From Zea mays (lineage: Eukaryota; Streptophyta; Magnoliopsida; Poales; Poaceae), in the NCBI RefSeq assembly GCF_902167145.1, contig NC_050104.1, positions 9,632,001-9,696,000 on the forward strand: a DNA stretch of 64,000 nt, in the 5' to 3' direction. The position numbers and the translations under genes are program-made. This document shows, one piece after another, positions 10,506-23,833 of this stretch (position 1 is the stretch's first letter; every line of letters starts with the position of its first letter). Under the pieces are notes generated by a model that made no database searches, was not told the DNA's origin, and saw nothing but the letters and a program-made list of their open reading frames with translations.

Positions 10506-12428
10506 GTGGTGGAGATCATGGGCGAGACAATCTTGTTCGCTCCTCGGAAGGCCATCAAGTCCCAAGTCTTGGCAGACTTCGTGGCTGAATGGGTCGACAC
10601 CCAGCTACCAACAGCTCCGATCCAACCAGAACTCTGGACCATGTACTTCGATGGGTCGCTGATGAAAACAGGAGCAGGTGCGGGCCTGCTCTTCATCTCA
10701 CCCCTCGGGAAGCACCTCCGCTACGTGCTGCGCCTCCATTTCCCAGCGTCAAACAATGTGGCCGAGTACGAGGCTCTGGTTAACGGGTTGTGCATCGCCA
10801 TCGAGCTAGGGGTTCGGCGCCTCGACGCTCGTGGCGACTCGCAGCTTGTCATCGACCAAGTCATGAAGAACTCCCACTGCCGCGACCCGAAGATGGAGGC
10901 CTACTGCGACGAGGTTCGGCGCCTAGAAGACAAGTTCTACGGGCTCGAGCTCAACCACGTCGCCCGACAGTACAACGAGACTGCGGATGAGCTGGCTAAA
11001 ATAGCCTCGGGGCGGACAACAGTTCCCCCGGACGTTTTCTCCCGAGACCTACATCAACCCTCCGTCAAGACCGACGACACGCCTGAGCCCGAGGAGGCCT
11101 CGGCCCAGCCCGAGGCACCCTCGGCCGCCGAGGGTGAGGCACTGCGTGTCGAGGGAGAGCGGGATAGGGTCACGCCTAATCGAAACTGGCAGATCTCGTA
11201 CCTACAATATCTCTACCGAGGAGAGCTCCCCCTCGACAAAGCCGAAGCTCGGCGACTAGCGCGGCGCGCCAAGTCGTTCATCTTACTGGGTGACGAAAAG
11301 GAGCTCTACCACCGCAGCACCTCAGGCATCCTCCAACGATGCATATCCATTGCTGAAGGACAGGAGCTATTGCAAGAAATACACTCGGGGGCTTGCGGTC
11401 ACCACGCAGCACCTCGAGCCCTCGTCGGGAACGCCTTCCGACAAGGCTTCTACTGGCCGACCGCTGTGGCCGACGCCACTAGGATTGTACGCTCCTGCCA
11501 GGGGTGTCAATTCTACGCAAGACAGACGCACCTGCCCGCTCAAGCCCTGCAGACAATACCCATCACTTGGTCGTTTGTTGTATGTGGTCTGGACCTCGTC
11601 GGTCCCTTGCAGAAGGCACCCGGGGGCTTCTCGCACCTGCTGGTCGCCATCGACAAATTCTCCAAGTGGATCGAGGTCCGACCCCTAACCAGCATTAGGT
11701 CCGAGCAGGCGGTGGCGTTCTTCACCAACATCATCCATCGCTTCGGGGTCCCAAACTCCATCATCACCGACAATGGCACCCAGTTCACTGGCAAGAAGTT
11801 CCTGGACTTCTGCGAGGACCACCACATCCGGGTGGACTGGGCCGCCGTGGCTCACCCCATGACAAACGGGCAGGTGGAGCATGCCAACGGCATGATTCTG
11901 CAGGGACTTAAGCCGAGGATCTACAACGACCTCAACAAGCTCGGCAGGCGGTGGATGAAGGAACTACCCTCGGTGGTCTGGAGTCTGAGGACGACGCCAA
12001 GCCGAGCCACGGGTTTCTCACCATTCTTTCTAGTCTATGGGGCCAAGGCTGTCTTGCCCACAGACTTAGAATACGGTTCCCCGAGGACAAGGGCGTACGA
12101 CGACCAAAGCAACCAGACTAGCCGAGAAGACTCGCTGGACTAGCTGGAAGAGGCTCGGGACATGGCCTTACTACACTCGGCATGGTATCAGCAGTCCCTG
12201 CAACGCTACCACGCCCGAGGGGTTCGGCCCCGAGACCTCCAAGTGGGGGACTTGGTGCTTCGGCTGCGACAAGATGCTCGAGGGCGCCACAAGCTTACTC
12301 CTCCCTGGGAGGGGCCATTCATCATCGCCAAGATTTTGAAGCCTGGAACATACAAGCTGGCCAACAATCAAGGCGAGGTCTACAGCAACACTTGGAACAT
12401 TCGACAGCTACGTCGCTTTTACCCTTAA
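10506..12428 (+). pseudogene. RNase H and integrase region (Ty3/gypsy)
   Basis: An RNase H domain (about 10636-11000) starts MYFDGS and contains EYEALVNGL and DSQLV. The integrase begins with an HHCC-type zinc region (about 11380-11510, HSGACGHH...CQGCQFYA). The catalytic triad lies in GLDLVGPL, TDNGTQFTG (about 11767) and GQVEHANGM (about 11868). The C-terminal part (to 12428, ending RRFYP and TAA) is separated by one TAG at 12141. The stretch 10506-12140 is an uninterrupted 545-codon frame, the best-preserved piece of this element. Confidence 0.9.
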
Positions 12429-12580
12429 GATGTTTTCAAGTCGTTTATATACCTTGTTTTCTATACATACACAAATAAAGTCTAACCGTCAAGGAAGGGT
12501 CAGCCTTGCCACGGCAAAGCCCGACCCTCCCTCGGGGGCTAGAAGGGGGGAACCCCCTCTGCGTCAAAATTTTCCTCGGA

Positions 12581-13025
12581 AAAAAGTCTTTCTGCCATAA
12601 CATCTTTCGCGCTTTTCGACTGCTTCGATAGCGGGATCTTGAAAACGACGGAGTACACGTAAGCGGCAAGGCCGACCGAGTCGAGGGACTCCTACGCCTC
12701 CGGGATACGGATCCTCACTCATCACCTTCTGCGATAAGTAACTCACGCTCGGATAAGCGATTCTGCTGACCGAATAAGTCTTAACGCTCGAAAACTTTTC
12801 TACCAGAACGATTTTCGTGCCTTCTCGACTATATCGATAACAGAATCCTACGAACGAGTAAGAGTGCACGTAAGCGGTGAGGTCGACCGAGCCGAGGAAC
12901 TCCTACGCCTCCGGGATACAGATACCTCACTCATCACCTTCCGTGAAAAGTAACTCTCGCTCGGATAAACGATTCTACTACCGACGAACAAGTCCTAATA
13001 CTCGAAACAAGAGGAAAGGAAACGC
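12581..13025 (+). repeat. About 211-bp tandem repeat after pol
   Basis: The marker CCTACGCCTCCGGGATAC occurs at 12691 and 12902, a period of 211 bp, with a partial unit before the first (from about 12581). A further diverged unit begins near 13570 and is cut by the large-LTR element at 13669, resuming at 21819. It lies in the non-coding region between integrase and 3' LTR and has no visible coding value. Confidence 0.75.
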
Positions 13026-13030
13026 AACTT

Positions 13031-13560
13031 TACAACACGACAATGATATGTTTGGGCCTCGGCGGCCGCGAAAAACATAAGCACACTACAGACAAACTTT
13101 CCCTGCAGGTTCAGACATCAGCAGAGGGAGCAGCAGCACCCTCGGTGTCATCTCCACCTTTGGCGGAATCTGGCCCGGCCTCGGACGGCGACGCGGGCGG
13201 AAGGATCTCCACCTCGAAGGAGGAAGCCAGCACCAAGCTCGGGCCATCATAGCCAAGGTCTCTGTAAGGGTCCCGGCCCGGGCAAACACCTTGACCGGCC
13301 GCTCCGTAGCCTCAGCCAGCTGTCCCCCGAGGACATCAGCCCGGCTCATGGCCTCGGCAGCCCGACTCCGGGGTTGGTCCCGCCAGTGGACGACCTGGCC
13401 AGGTTCCAGCCGCCGCTGCTGCACCTCCTCGGCCAGGGAGCCCACGTGCTCCTAGGCCAACGAAGCTTCTTCTCGAGCCGACTCCACCTCTGTCCACGCT
13501 GACACCGCTGCCTCCGGCTCCGGCTCATCGCCGAGCAGCCGAGGGTTTCTTTAACTGAGC
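13031..13560 (-). other. Antisense open stretch inside the gypsy 3' region
   Basis: This segment separates tandem-repeat units. On the minus strand overlapping frames (13445-13086 and 13528-13346) encode Arg/Glu/Ala-rich sequence with a heptad-like look (EEVQQRRLEPGQVVHWRD). It could be the remains of an antisense ORF of the kind Tat-lineage elements carry between pol and the 3' LTR, or a captured coiled-coil fragment. No complete gene is visible. Confidence 0.3.
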
Positions 13561-13669
13561 AAGAGAAGCCTTGGGTGGCAAGGCCGACCGAGCCGAGGGA
13601 CTCCTACGCCTCCAGGATACGGATACCTCACTCATCACCTTCCGCACAGGGCAACTCACACTTGGTTAA

Positions 13670-16600
13670 TGTAACACCCGGGTTTTAGGGGTCCAAAGCC
13701 CAGGCGTAAACATAATCACCAGGTGTGCTGGGACCAAGTCTCACACATATGATGAATCATGGCACAGGATCGAATGTCACATCTTTACTACATAACAGGA
13801 GTTCTATACAAAATAAATAAATAATTACATTATAAGGAGACAACGGTCCAGCAACCCAAAGTTGACTGGGAGACGACGGCCTAGACCTCTCACGAACACA
13901 TCGCAGCATCCTCCAAGCGCCTCATCCTGCGGTACCTGTTCTTGACCTGTGGGGGTGTGAGACAGCAAGAGTGAGCTCACATACGTTCATCGCTCAACAA
14001 GTTGTGGGGAATAATGTGTATGAACTCGCCAAAGGTGGGAGCTCATGTGAAGTGTAAGGCTTACCAAAGAGGATGGCTGAAGCTGAGCATTGCTTTTAAA
14101 GTTGGTCAAAACTTTATTAGCCATTACTAAGTATAAGTAAATACCAACCCAATTAAATAGTAGAACAGAAGTAACAACATCACCTGCGATGCAATGCATA
14201 TGACAAATTGAATTTAAGTTCCATAGATTAATCATGTGAGGGTCCGAGCTGCTCATGACCGTGAGCACGGCTAGTATACCAGTTTTACACTCTGCAGAGG
14301 TTGCGCATCTTTACCCACAAGTCATGTTACCCATCTGCCAAGGGATCGCGACTTCCCATACACCTCTACCGAGGAGGCGAGGCAGGGTAACACTACGAGG
14401 CCTTTACAAAGTTCCACTAGCTTCAGAAAACCCGCTACAGTTTATAGGAAGCTCCAATGCAGGAATCCCTTGCAGGACCGCCATCACAGCAAAATCCTCC
14501 CGAGGGCCTCCCTACACTGACCACTCCCCTACTGCCCTTGCCCCTTTCGGGTAAGGTAGTCCTCCACTAGCTTTCCTAATTAATCAGCCAAGGGCGTCCC
14601 ATTAAACCCTTGTGGTAGCACTGTTTTCCCGGGTGGTCGCTCCATGTTCCAATTAACATAATGATCTTATCATGAACGATAAATAACAACGGATAACAAA
14701 AGTATAATCATGAGTAATGTATCTTCATACCCAAAACCACATAAAGCACTAGCAAGTACTACCCAAAAAGTTCAGTGGTAACAAGGTATAAAGATAATCA
14801 AACTAGGGTAACCTATTGGGTCCCATCAAAATTAACCTATGCAGATCATTATGATTAATCAGAACATGGTTAGGTAAAAAGAAGTGATCAAGGGCACAAC
14901 TTGCCTGGGACTTGAGATTCCAGGTACCAACTTGCTCTTCAGATGACACGTGTCCTCACGCTAGTCGTAGCAATACAAACAAACATGGTATAGGCAAAAT
15001 TAACATTACACCAAACATAAGCACAAACTGAATAGTAGTATTCTACACGATGCTACGAGATCGTGGGAACGACAATCACTAAATTCGGGGTTACGGTTAT
15101 GAAGTTACGGTTTTCCGAAGATCCATGTGGTTAAGTATAGAATAGACTAAGTGCAACATTTTAACCTATATTTCATGACAAAACAAAGTTACCAGATGAT
15201 AATAAATATTATTATGAGACTAATGCAACTAGAACGGATCAAAACGGAGTTACAGTTATTGAGTTATGAATTTCCGAAGTTATTAAGTACTTGGCAGGAA
15301 ATAAATTAAGTAAACAATTTTAATCTATGTTTCATGTCTAAATAGAGTCACTAGGTCATAAACAATATTAAAACAAAATTAATACAACTTGAATGAATCA
15401 AAAAGGAGTTAAAATAAATTTTCTATGAATTAAACAAGATCCTAGAATTATTTTTATACTAAAAAAATCATTTTCTTTATTAGTTTTACCAATTATATTA
15501 ACCTTTGGACCGCGGCCACTAATACCAGAGAGCGCAGGGTGTTTCTTATAAAATTCGGGGCTAAACCGCAAGACTCTTCCTATAGCCCCGGACGGTGGGT
15601 TAATTGTGGCAAAGAGCAGGGGCTCTTATGCAAAATCACACAGCCGAAGGGTTATGGTTGATCACTGGCCACCAGATCTGAGATGGAAGGCTCAGATTAA
15701 ATCCGCCCTCTAAGCGAACCGGTATGACACATTGGCCGTTCAATACGAGATCTACGCCCGAGATTTAATATATACGTGATCTAATCCTGAGCGTCCGATA
15801 GGGAATCGAACGGTGAGCGTTCTCCACCCTGGTCGAAACGTCACCGCATTAATCTTGACCGCATAGGGTAGATCGGACGGTCGACGTGGCTACCCCCAAT
15901 CCAAGCCAAGCGCGGCGGCGCCGGTGACCCTTACGGTGGTGACCTCGCCGGCGACAAACGAATTCCTCCGCAGAGCCTGACCACCATTTGCGTTTATAGG
16001 TACCTGAAGAGGAAAATGAGGCGAACACAGGGGATGCGACTCACCGATGTGTAGGGCAACCATGGGAGTCGGCCATGGCGAGGTGCGGAGCGGGGGTCAT
16101 CCATGGCTCCGGCCAACGAGTTGGTCAGGTGACGGCGCGAATCCCTGCCCGTGCGTCCAGGGGGAGTCCATCCATGGCTAACGAAGCTTCAATGCCGATA
16201 GACAAGAAGGCCCACGGCGGCGGCATCGGATTCTCTCCCGCCTCGCTCTCTCCTTCTTCGTTTGCCTCTCTGTTCGAGCTAGTAATTGCGGCGACTAGCA
16301 CTTATATAGCCTAGAGCTCCAAGATCACGTTGTAGCACCAGGCCGAGCATCGCGGAGTTTGTTGGGACCGAAACCACGGAGTTTGTTGAGATCCGGCAGC
16401 ACTATCGCACAAGCGGAGAGAAGATAGGGAGGGGATGAATATGACCGACGGGTCCCACCCCACAGCGTCAGCAGCGAGCAGAAGCACGCATGGGCCGAGC
16501 GAGCAGGAGGGAAAACGCGCGTTGACCAGGCTGCTCCACATGCGTGTGGCGACGGGCGCGGAAGGAGAGGCTGGCACCAGGGGCCCAGCTGTCGGCGCGG

Positions 16601-17125
16601 AAGGGCAGAAGTTGGGCTGTGCGTTGATCAGGAAAAGAATGGGCCGAAATGGGAGCCGCCAGCCCAACAGGTAATCCTTTCCTTTTTCTTTTATTTTTTT
16701 CCTTTTTTTTATTTTCTAATCCCTAATCCAACTTGAATTCAACTTTACATTCAAATCTTGTACTAAATTTATCTTTGAGTTATATTGTGACCTTAAGGTA
16801 ATAATTTTGGAAATATATAAACTTCCTTTATATTTTATATATCTTCTCTTTTTCTCTTCTTCATAATATTTCCAAAACCCTAAAGTGCAACTTTGGGTTT
16901 AATTCAAATATCCATCTCATTATTGTATTTCTTTTATTATTATTTTATTACTAAGTGCACAAACAAGCAAAACTCCATCATGATGCACAATTTAGTGGCA
17001 TGTCCTTGATTAATTATTTTTTTAATGAGGTGTTCACATGTGACGATAAGTAATTTCAACACACACATAAAATATAGGGAATGACTTTTCTCCACTTTTA
17101 TATATATTACAATTTGGGTATTACA
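13670..17125 (-). repeat. 3' LTR (left copy) of the LARD-like element
   Basis: A 3456-bp direct repeat of 18355-21813. A minus-strand TATA-like GGCTATATAAG lies at about 16312-16302. Small ORFs (for example 14268-13987 minus and 14255-14554 plus) recur unchanged in the other LTR because the LTRs are nearly identical, which is not evidence of selection. An AT-rich zone (15100-15500) and a GC-rich zone (15880-16660) alternate. Confidence 0.92.
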
Positions 17126-18354
17126 AATCCTACCCCCCTTAACAGAAATCTCGTCCTCGAGATTTGTAAGGACAGGGATGTAAAAAGCTTTATTTATAGT
17201 TTAACCTTTAACTTCTAATTAATAATAGGTTTCATGTTATTTATAAAGTGGTTATGAAAGCATGGGTATGTATATGTATAGTCACCAAATGTGTAAGAAA
17301 AAAAATGTCTTTAAAGCATGGATAGGCTTGGGTAGGACATAGTAGGGTAAGGAAGGACTCCATCATGCATAGCGAATCTTGATTCCTTTGGCGGTCCAAC
17401 TTGATCTTTGAAGACTTGAGGTGATGCTTATCCTCCCTGGACGTGGTTGGTCTTCTTTGGCCCTCAATCTTGGAGTTGCCATCCGAGTTAAGGACATATA
17501 GTTAGGATAGCCGGGGTACACGAGGTGGGTAGGTTTGGATAGAGTTTTACTTTGCTTTTTGAACAAAGGGATTATGCAACCTATGATGTAGGTTAGGTTG
17601 TTGTTTACGGACGAGTTAGTCCAATGTATTAATTTAGGGTAAGATATGTTTATAGAATTAGGGCCTAATTTTTGTCGCCAACATTATCTAACTTATTTAA
17701 GTAACTCAATTTGGATTAGATCATGGTTGTTATTCTAGAGTGGGATAAATATGCTAATTATGGCAAGGTGAATCCATAAGGAAAAGGTAGAATCTTTTGA
17801 GGTTAGTAAGATCTATTAGGATATGATAGAATCTTTTCAGGATAAGATGGATCTATTAAGATAAGAAATAATATTGAAAGATAAGATGGATCTAGTAAAA
17901 TAAGAGAGAATCTTTTAAGATAAGCGGGATCTATATGAAATAGATAATCTAAGTTGTTTAATTATCTTATGAACTCTATTTATGTTTATATGTATATGCA
18001 GATGTAATTATGGACATTACTCCACAACCCATCACACTCAATCAAAGATCCAAATCATACAAGTATCATAAGAACAAGCTCTCAAGTGTATAGATACCTA
18101 AAAAATAGTTTATTTTTGTTCCTAAGAGTAGGTCTCCTATTCCTAAAGGTCACTTTAGGCACTGGGTTTCAAAATATGAAATCCACATTTGTCATTAGAA
18201 AGAAAAGGTAAGAATAATCAGAGTAAAGCGGAAATAGATGAGAAAAGATTAAGATAAGTTTGAAAAGAATCAGAGTAGCAGAGGTAAGTAGATAATGGTT
18301 GTCCAGTTCTATCTAGGTTTCGTCCTACAGTCAACATTCCTCTGATACCACTTC
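17126..18354 (-). other. Internal domain of the LARD-like element
   Basis: This holds the purine tract (17140-17126) at one end and the PBS (18350-18341) at the other. Between them are AT-rich sequence with short purine-rich repeats of the kind AAGATAAGATGGATCTA (about 17790-17940) and one 67-codon minus-strand frame (17566-17363) of no recognised family. No protein domain of a retroelement is present. Confidence 0.85.
18341..18350 (-). other. Primer-binding site of the LARD-like element
   Basis: TGGTATCAGA on the minus strand matches the classic initiator-methionine tRNA primer site of plant LTR elements. It lies four bases from the LTR end and fixes the orientation of the element. Confidence 0.85.
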
Positions 18355-21300
18355 TGTAACACCCGGGTTTTAGGGGTCCAAAGCCCGGGCGTAAACATAA
18401 TCACCAGGTGTGCTGGGACCAAGTCTCACACATATGATGAATCATGGCACAGGATCGAATGTCACATCTTTACTACATAACAGGAGTTCTATACAAAATA
18501 AATAAATAAATAATTACATTATAAGGAGACAACGGTCCAGCAACCCAAAGTTGACTGGGAGACGACGGCCTAGACCTCTCACGAACACATCGTAGCATCC
18601 TCCAAGCGCCTCATCCTGCGGTACCTGTTCTTGACCTGTGGGGGTGTGAGACAGCAAGAGTGAGCTCACATACGTTCATCGCTCAACAAGTTGTGGGGAA
18701 TAATGTGTATGAACTCGCCAAAGGTGGGAGCTCATGTGAAGTGTAAGGCTTACCAAAGAGGATGGCTGAAGCTGAGCATTGCTTTTAAAGTTGGTCAAAA
18801 TTTTATTAGCCATTACTAAGTATAAGTAAATACCAACCCAATTAAATAGTAGAACAGAAGTAACAACATCACCTGCGATGCAATGCATATGACAAATTGA
18901 ATTTAAGTTCCATAGATTAATCATGTGAGGGTCCGAGCTGCTCATGACCGTGAGCACGGCTAGTATACCAGTTTTACACTCTGCAGAGGTTGCGCATCTT
19001 TACCCACAAGTCATGTTACCCATCTGCCAAGGGATCGCGACTTCCCATACACCTCTACCGAGGAGGCGAGGCAGGGTAACACTACGAGGCCTTTACAAAG
19101 TTCCACTAGCTTCAGAAAACCCGCTACAGTTTATAGGAAGCTCCAATGCAGGAATCCCTTGCAGGACCGCCATCACAGCAAAATCCTCCCGAGGGCCTCC
19201 CTACACTGACCACTCCCCTACTGCCCTTGCCCCTTTCGGGTAAGGTAGTCCTCCACTAGCTTTCCTAATTAATCAGCCAAGGGCGTCCCATTAAACCCTT
19301 GTGGTAGCACTGTTTTCCCGGGTGGTCGCTCCATGTTCCAATTAACATAATGATCTTATCATGAACGATAAATAACAACGGATAACAAAAGTATAATCAT
19401 GAGTAATGTATCTTCATACCCAAAACCACATAAAGCACTAGCAAGTACTACCCAAAAAGTTCAGTGGTAACAAGGTATAAAGATAATCAAACTAGGGTAA
19501 CCTATTGGGTCCCATCAAAATTAACCTATGCAGATCATTATGATTAATCAGAACATGGTTAGGTAAAAAGAAGTGATCAAGGGCACAACTTGCCTGGGAC
19601 TTGAGATTCCAGGTACCAACTTGCTCTTCAGATGACACGTGTCCTCACGCTAGTCGTAGCAATACAAACAAACATGTTATAGGCAAAATTAACATTACAC
19701 CAAACATAAGCACAAACTGAATAGTAGTATTCTACACGATGCTACGAGATCGTGGGAACGACAATCACTAAATTCGGGGTTACGGTTATGAAGTTACGGT
19801 TTTCCAAAGATCCATGTGGTTAAGTATAGAATAGACTAAGTGCAACATTTTAACCTATATTTCATGACAAAACAAAGTTACCAGATGATAATAAATATTA
19901 TTATGAGACTAATGCAACTAGAACGGATCAAAACGGAGTTACAGTTATTGAGTTATGAATTTCCGAAGTTATTAAGTACTTGGCAGGAAATAAATTAAGT
20001 AAACAATTTTAATCTATGTTTCATGTCTAAATAGAGTCACTAGGTCATAAACAATATTAAAACAAAATTAATACAACTTGAATGAATCAAAAAGGAGTTA
20101 AAATAAATTTTCTATGAATTAAACAAGATCCTAGAATTATTTTTATACTAAAAAAATCATTTTCTTTATTAGTTTTACCAATTATATTAACCTTTGGACC
20201 GCGGCCACTAATACCAGAGAGCGCAGGGTGTTTCTTATAAAATTCGGGGCTAAACCGCAAGACTCTTCCTATAGCCCCGGACGGCGGGTTAATTGTGGCA
20301 AAGAGCAGGGGCTCTTATGCAAAATCACACAGCCGAAGGGTTATGGTTGATCACTGGCCACCAGATCTGAGATGGAAGGCTCAGATTAAATCCGCCCTCT
20401 AAGCGAACCGGTATGACACATTGGCCGTTGAATCCGAGATCTACGCCCGAGATTTAATATATACGTGATCTAATCCTGAGCGTCCGATAGGGAATCGAAC
20501 GGTGAGCGTTCTCCACCCTGGTCGAAACGTCACCGCATTAATCTTGACCGCATAGGGTAGATCGGACGGTCGACGTGGCTACCCCCAATCCAAGCCAAGC
20601 GCGGCGGCGCCGGTGACCCTTACGGTGGTGACCTCGCCGGCGACAAACGAATTCCTCCGCAGAGCCTGACCGCCATTTGCGTTTATAGGTACCTGAAGAG
20701 GAAAATGAGGCGAACACAGGGGATGCGACTCACCGATGTGCAGGGCAACCATGGGAGTCGGCCATGGCGAGGTGCGGAGCGGGGGTCATCCATGGCTCCG
20801 GCCAACGAGTTGGTCAGGTGACGGCGCGAATCCCTGCCCGTGCGTCCAGGGGGAGTCCATCCATGGCTAACGAAGCTTCAATGCCGATAGACAAGAAGGC
20901 CCACGGCGGCGGCATCGGATTCTCTCCCGCCTCGCTCTCTCCTTCTTCGTTTGCCTCTCTGTTCGAGCTAGTAATTGCGGCGACTAGCACTTATATAGCC
21001 TAGAGCTCCAAGATCACGCTGTAGCACCAGGCCGAGCATCACGGAGTTTGTTGGGACCGAAACCACGGAGTTCGTTGAGATCCGGCAGCACTATCGCACA
21101 AGCGGAGAGAAGATAGGGAGGGGATGAATATGACCGACGGGTCCCACCCCACAGCGTCAGCAGCGAGCAGAAGCACGCATGGGCCGAGCGAGCAGGAGGG
21201 AAAACGCGCGTTGACCGGGCTGCTCCACATGCGTGTGGCGACGGGCGCGGAAGGAGAGGCTGGCACCCGGGGCCCAGCTGTCGGCGCGGAAGGGCAGAAG

Positions 21301-21813
21301 TTGGGCTGCGCGTTGATCAGGAAAAGAATGGGCCGAAATGGGAGCCGCCAGACCAACAGGTAATCCTTTCCTTTTTCTTTTATTGTTTTCCTTTTTTTAT
21401 TTTCTAATCCCTAATCCAACTTGAATTCAACTTTACATTCAAATCTTGTACTAAATTTATCTTTGAGTTATATTGTGACCTTAAGGTAATAATTTTGGAA
21501 ATATATAAACTTCCTTTATATTTTATATATCTTCTCTTTTTCTCTTCTTCATAATATTTCCAAAACCCTAAAGTGCAACTTTGGGTTTAATTCAAATATC
21601 CATCTCATTATTGTATTTCTTTTATTATTATTTTATTACTAAGTGCACAAACAAGCAAAACTCCATCATGATGCACAATTTAGTGGCATGTCCTTGATTA
21701 ATTATTTTTTTAATGAGGTGTTCACATGTGACGATAAGTAATTTCAACACACACATAAAATATAGGGAATGACTTTTCTCCACTTTTATATATATTACAA
21801 TTTGGGTATTACA
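18355..21813 (-). repeat. 5' LTR (right copy) of the LARD-like element
   Basis: A 3459-bp copy of 13670-17125. Differences from the other LTR include a 4-bp AAAT/AATA repeat gain near 18508 and scattered transitions. The minus-strand TATA-like GGCTATATAAG is at about 21001-20991, so transcription would run leftwards through the short internal region. Confidence 0.92.
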
Positions 21814-21818
21814 GTTAA

Positions 21819-23833
21819 GCGGTTTAGCTAGCCGACAGGCGAGTCCTAGTGCTCGAAATGAGGAAGAAACACGGTATTGCACTCAAATACCTAGATGTTC
21901 AGGCCCCGACAGCCACAATGAACAAACACCGGCACTCCAGGTGCAATTACAAACGGAACTCCGGTTCCACTCCCGCGGGTATGAACAACCTCCACATCGG
22001 AGGGCCCGTGGCACGACAAACTCCGGGTAGCTCGCCGGCAACCTCTGCAGCAGCAGCGATGGCCCCAAGGCGAACGTTACCACTAGAAGGCCCTCGTTCA
22101 CGTCCCGCATGGGGGACGAGAACCAGCCATTAAAGCCAAAGAGCTGGAGGCCCGGAGCGTGGGTGGCGTTGACGGTCTCATCGGCGGAGAAACCTTCTCC
22201 GGCTGCCACCACCTCAGCACCGACGACGGCCGCCACCTGCCCACTGGCAGATCTCCACTCAAGTCCTCACGGACGGGCAGGCACCAACCTCTGCACGGAG
22301 GCGTCGTGCCGGAGTGAGGACAAGACAATCCAAGAACACGAACGCCGCCCTAGTGGCGTGCGATGTCTTGGACGGTCCCTCGGTGCGCATGGCGCAACAG
22401 TCGTCCGTACGGCGGGCAGACGGCCATACTCTGCCCCAGCGGTGGGAGGTGGCACCGGAAGCTGCGCCAGGGCCAGCTGAGCCAGTGAGCCATGCATGCT
22501 GGAGCTGACGACGCTTGTGGCCGACCGGCCCCGCGTTGTCGAAGTCCGCCCCCTCCGCTAGGCCGGTGAGCGCCCTCTCCCCTGAATGCTGAAGGAAGAG
22601 GTGGCCCGCCGGCCCGTACGGGAGGTAGAGCTCCGGCTCAGCTCGCCCCCCGCCCCAGCAAGGATGATGAAGATCCTTGAAGCTGAGGGCAGGGCAGAGG
22701 CCGCAGCCCGGCTTGCTTCTCCCCACCATCGAACCGGTGGTCACCATCTTGGGTGACCATCGGTGGGGGAATGCAGCCGGGCTGCCTGATGAAAATCCTT
22801 GAAGCCGAGCGATGGCTGAAGGGTGCCCACCTCTGTAAGGTTGCGCTCCTCCAACGACAAGACGAAGGCAACGCGGGCGCTCCCCATCCGGGGGCTCGGA
22901 AGGTGGAAGGATGCGATGCATGAGGGAAGTGCGAAGGCATGGCTACCGCCGGGGGGATTGATCCCTTTTTAAGGGCGGCTCTCCCTCAAGCGTCGCGGGC
23001 TAAGTCTTCACTGACGTGCCCCAGGGTCCTCCCCCTATGACATGGGGGCTGGGTCCCACGCGTCATGCAAGCTGGCCCAGGACAGAAGAAGCCAGACCGC
23101 CACGCGCGGAGCGTGTAACCGCCCCGCGGTTACAAGCACTCCTCCATCCTCGCCGAAACCAACGGTTGAAAGGGCGGACCGCCATGCAGGCGGCGTGCAA
23201 CCGCACCACGGAGACGCACCCCTTCAACTTCGATGCATCCAGCGTGGAGGCCCAGGCCCACACGTCATGTAACCGGCGCGCCGGTTACTACGTGCGAAAA
23301 ACTGCACTGCCACTTGCGCCAATACCGCGCCTTCTCGACTGCGGAACCGGTGCCGCGACTCGAGGCAACCCTGTGCATGACCGAAAAGTGCCAACCGAGC
23401 ACATCGGTCACGGGTCAGTCAGCCGCGGGAGAAGGCGCGACGGTCGATATGGCCAAAAGTGGGCCGGCAGTAATGGCGGCAGCAGGCGAGCGGAAGTGGC
23501 GGTCAAATCGTCTGCAGGCTCACGTCCTCTCCTGGAGCAGCAGGGGAGCCCTCTCCCATGGCGTGAAGACGACGCGTCCGTGTTCCGTCCCTCGAACGGC
23601 TCGCGCAACGGCTGCCCCGCGAACCACCCGTCCCGTCGCATTAACTTCGCGGCAGGGCAGGCAAAGCGGGCGACGTTTCACCTCCGCCATGATGACCGCG
23701 TCAAAAGAGGTGCACCACATCGTTTAAATTCATATCCTTTTCTCCTTCCCCTTTCTCTCTCTTGCTACAGGGACCGGGAAAGGGGATATTTCGAAAGGGA
23801 TCCTTCTCCGCGAAGGAAGCGGGCCCCGAGCCC
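21819..23833. other. Non-coding 3' internal region of the gypsy element, first part
   Basis: Sequence resumes after the LARD-like insertion. It is GC-rich from about 22000, with overlapping open frames on both strands. The longest antisense frame is 22921-22259 (220 codons, minus, Arg/Gly/Pro-rich). Position and direction fit the antisense ORF of Tat-type elements, but I recognise no domain, and the high GC content alone can produce such frames. Confidence 0.35.

Larger units (their letters stand above)
13670..21813 (-). mobile_element. Non-coding LTR element with giant LTRs (LARD-like)
   Basis: An 8144-bp element flanked by the TSD GTTAA (13665-13669, 21814-21818). Its LTRs (13670-17125 and 18355-21813, about 3.46 kb each) start TGTAACACCC and end GGTATTACA. 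The internal region is only 1229 bp (17126-18354). Orientation is minus: a methionine-tRNA type PBS, TGGTATCAGA, lies at 18350-18341, four bases from the right LTR, and a purine tract AAGGGGGGTAGGATT lies at 17140-17126 beside the left LTR. No gag, pol or other protein is recognisable, so it must have moved with proteins from another element. I count about 18 substitutions plus small indels between the LTRs (near 0.5%), so it inserted recently. Confidence 0.93.

Noticed and set aside
13987..21363. Pairs of identical small ORFs (for example 14268-13987 and 18957-18676; 16075-16314 and 20764-21003)
   Set aside because: They are in the two nearly identical LTRs of the LARD-like element; their identity reflects recent insertion and not selection, and no family was recognised.
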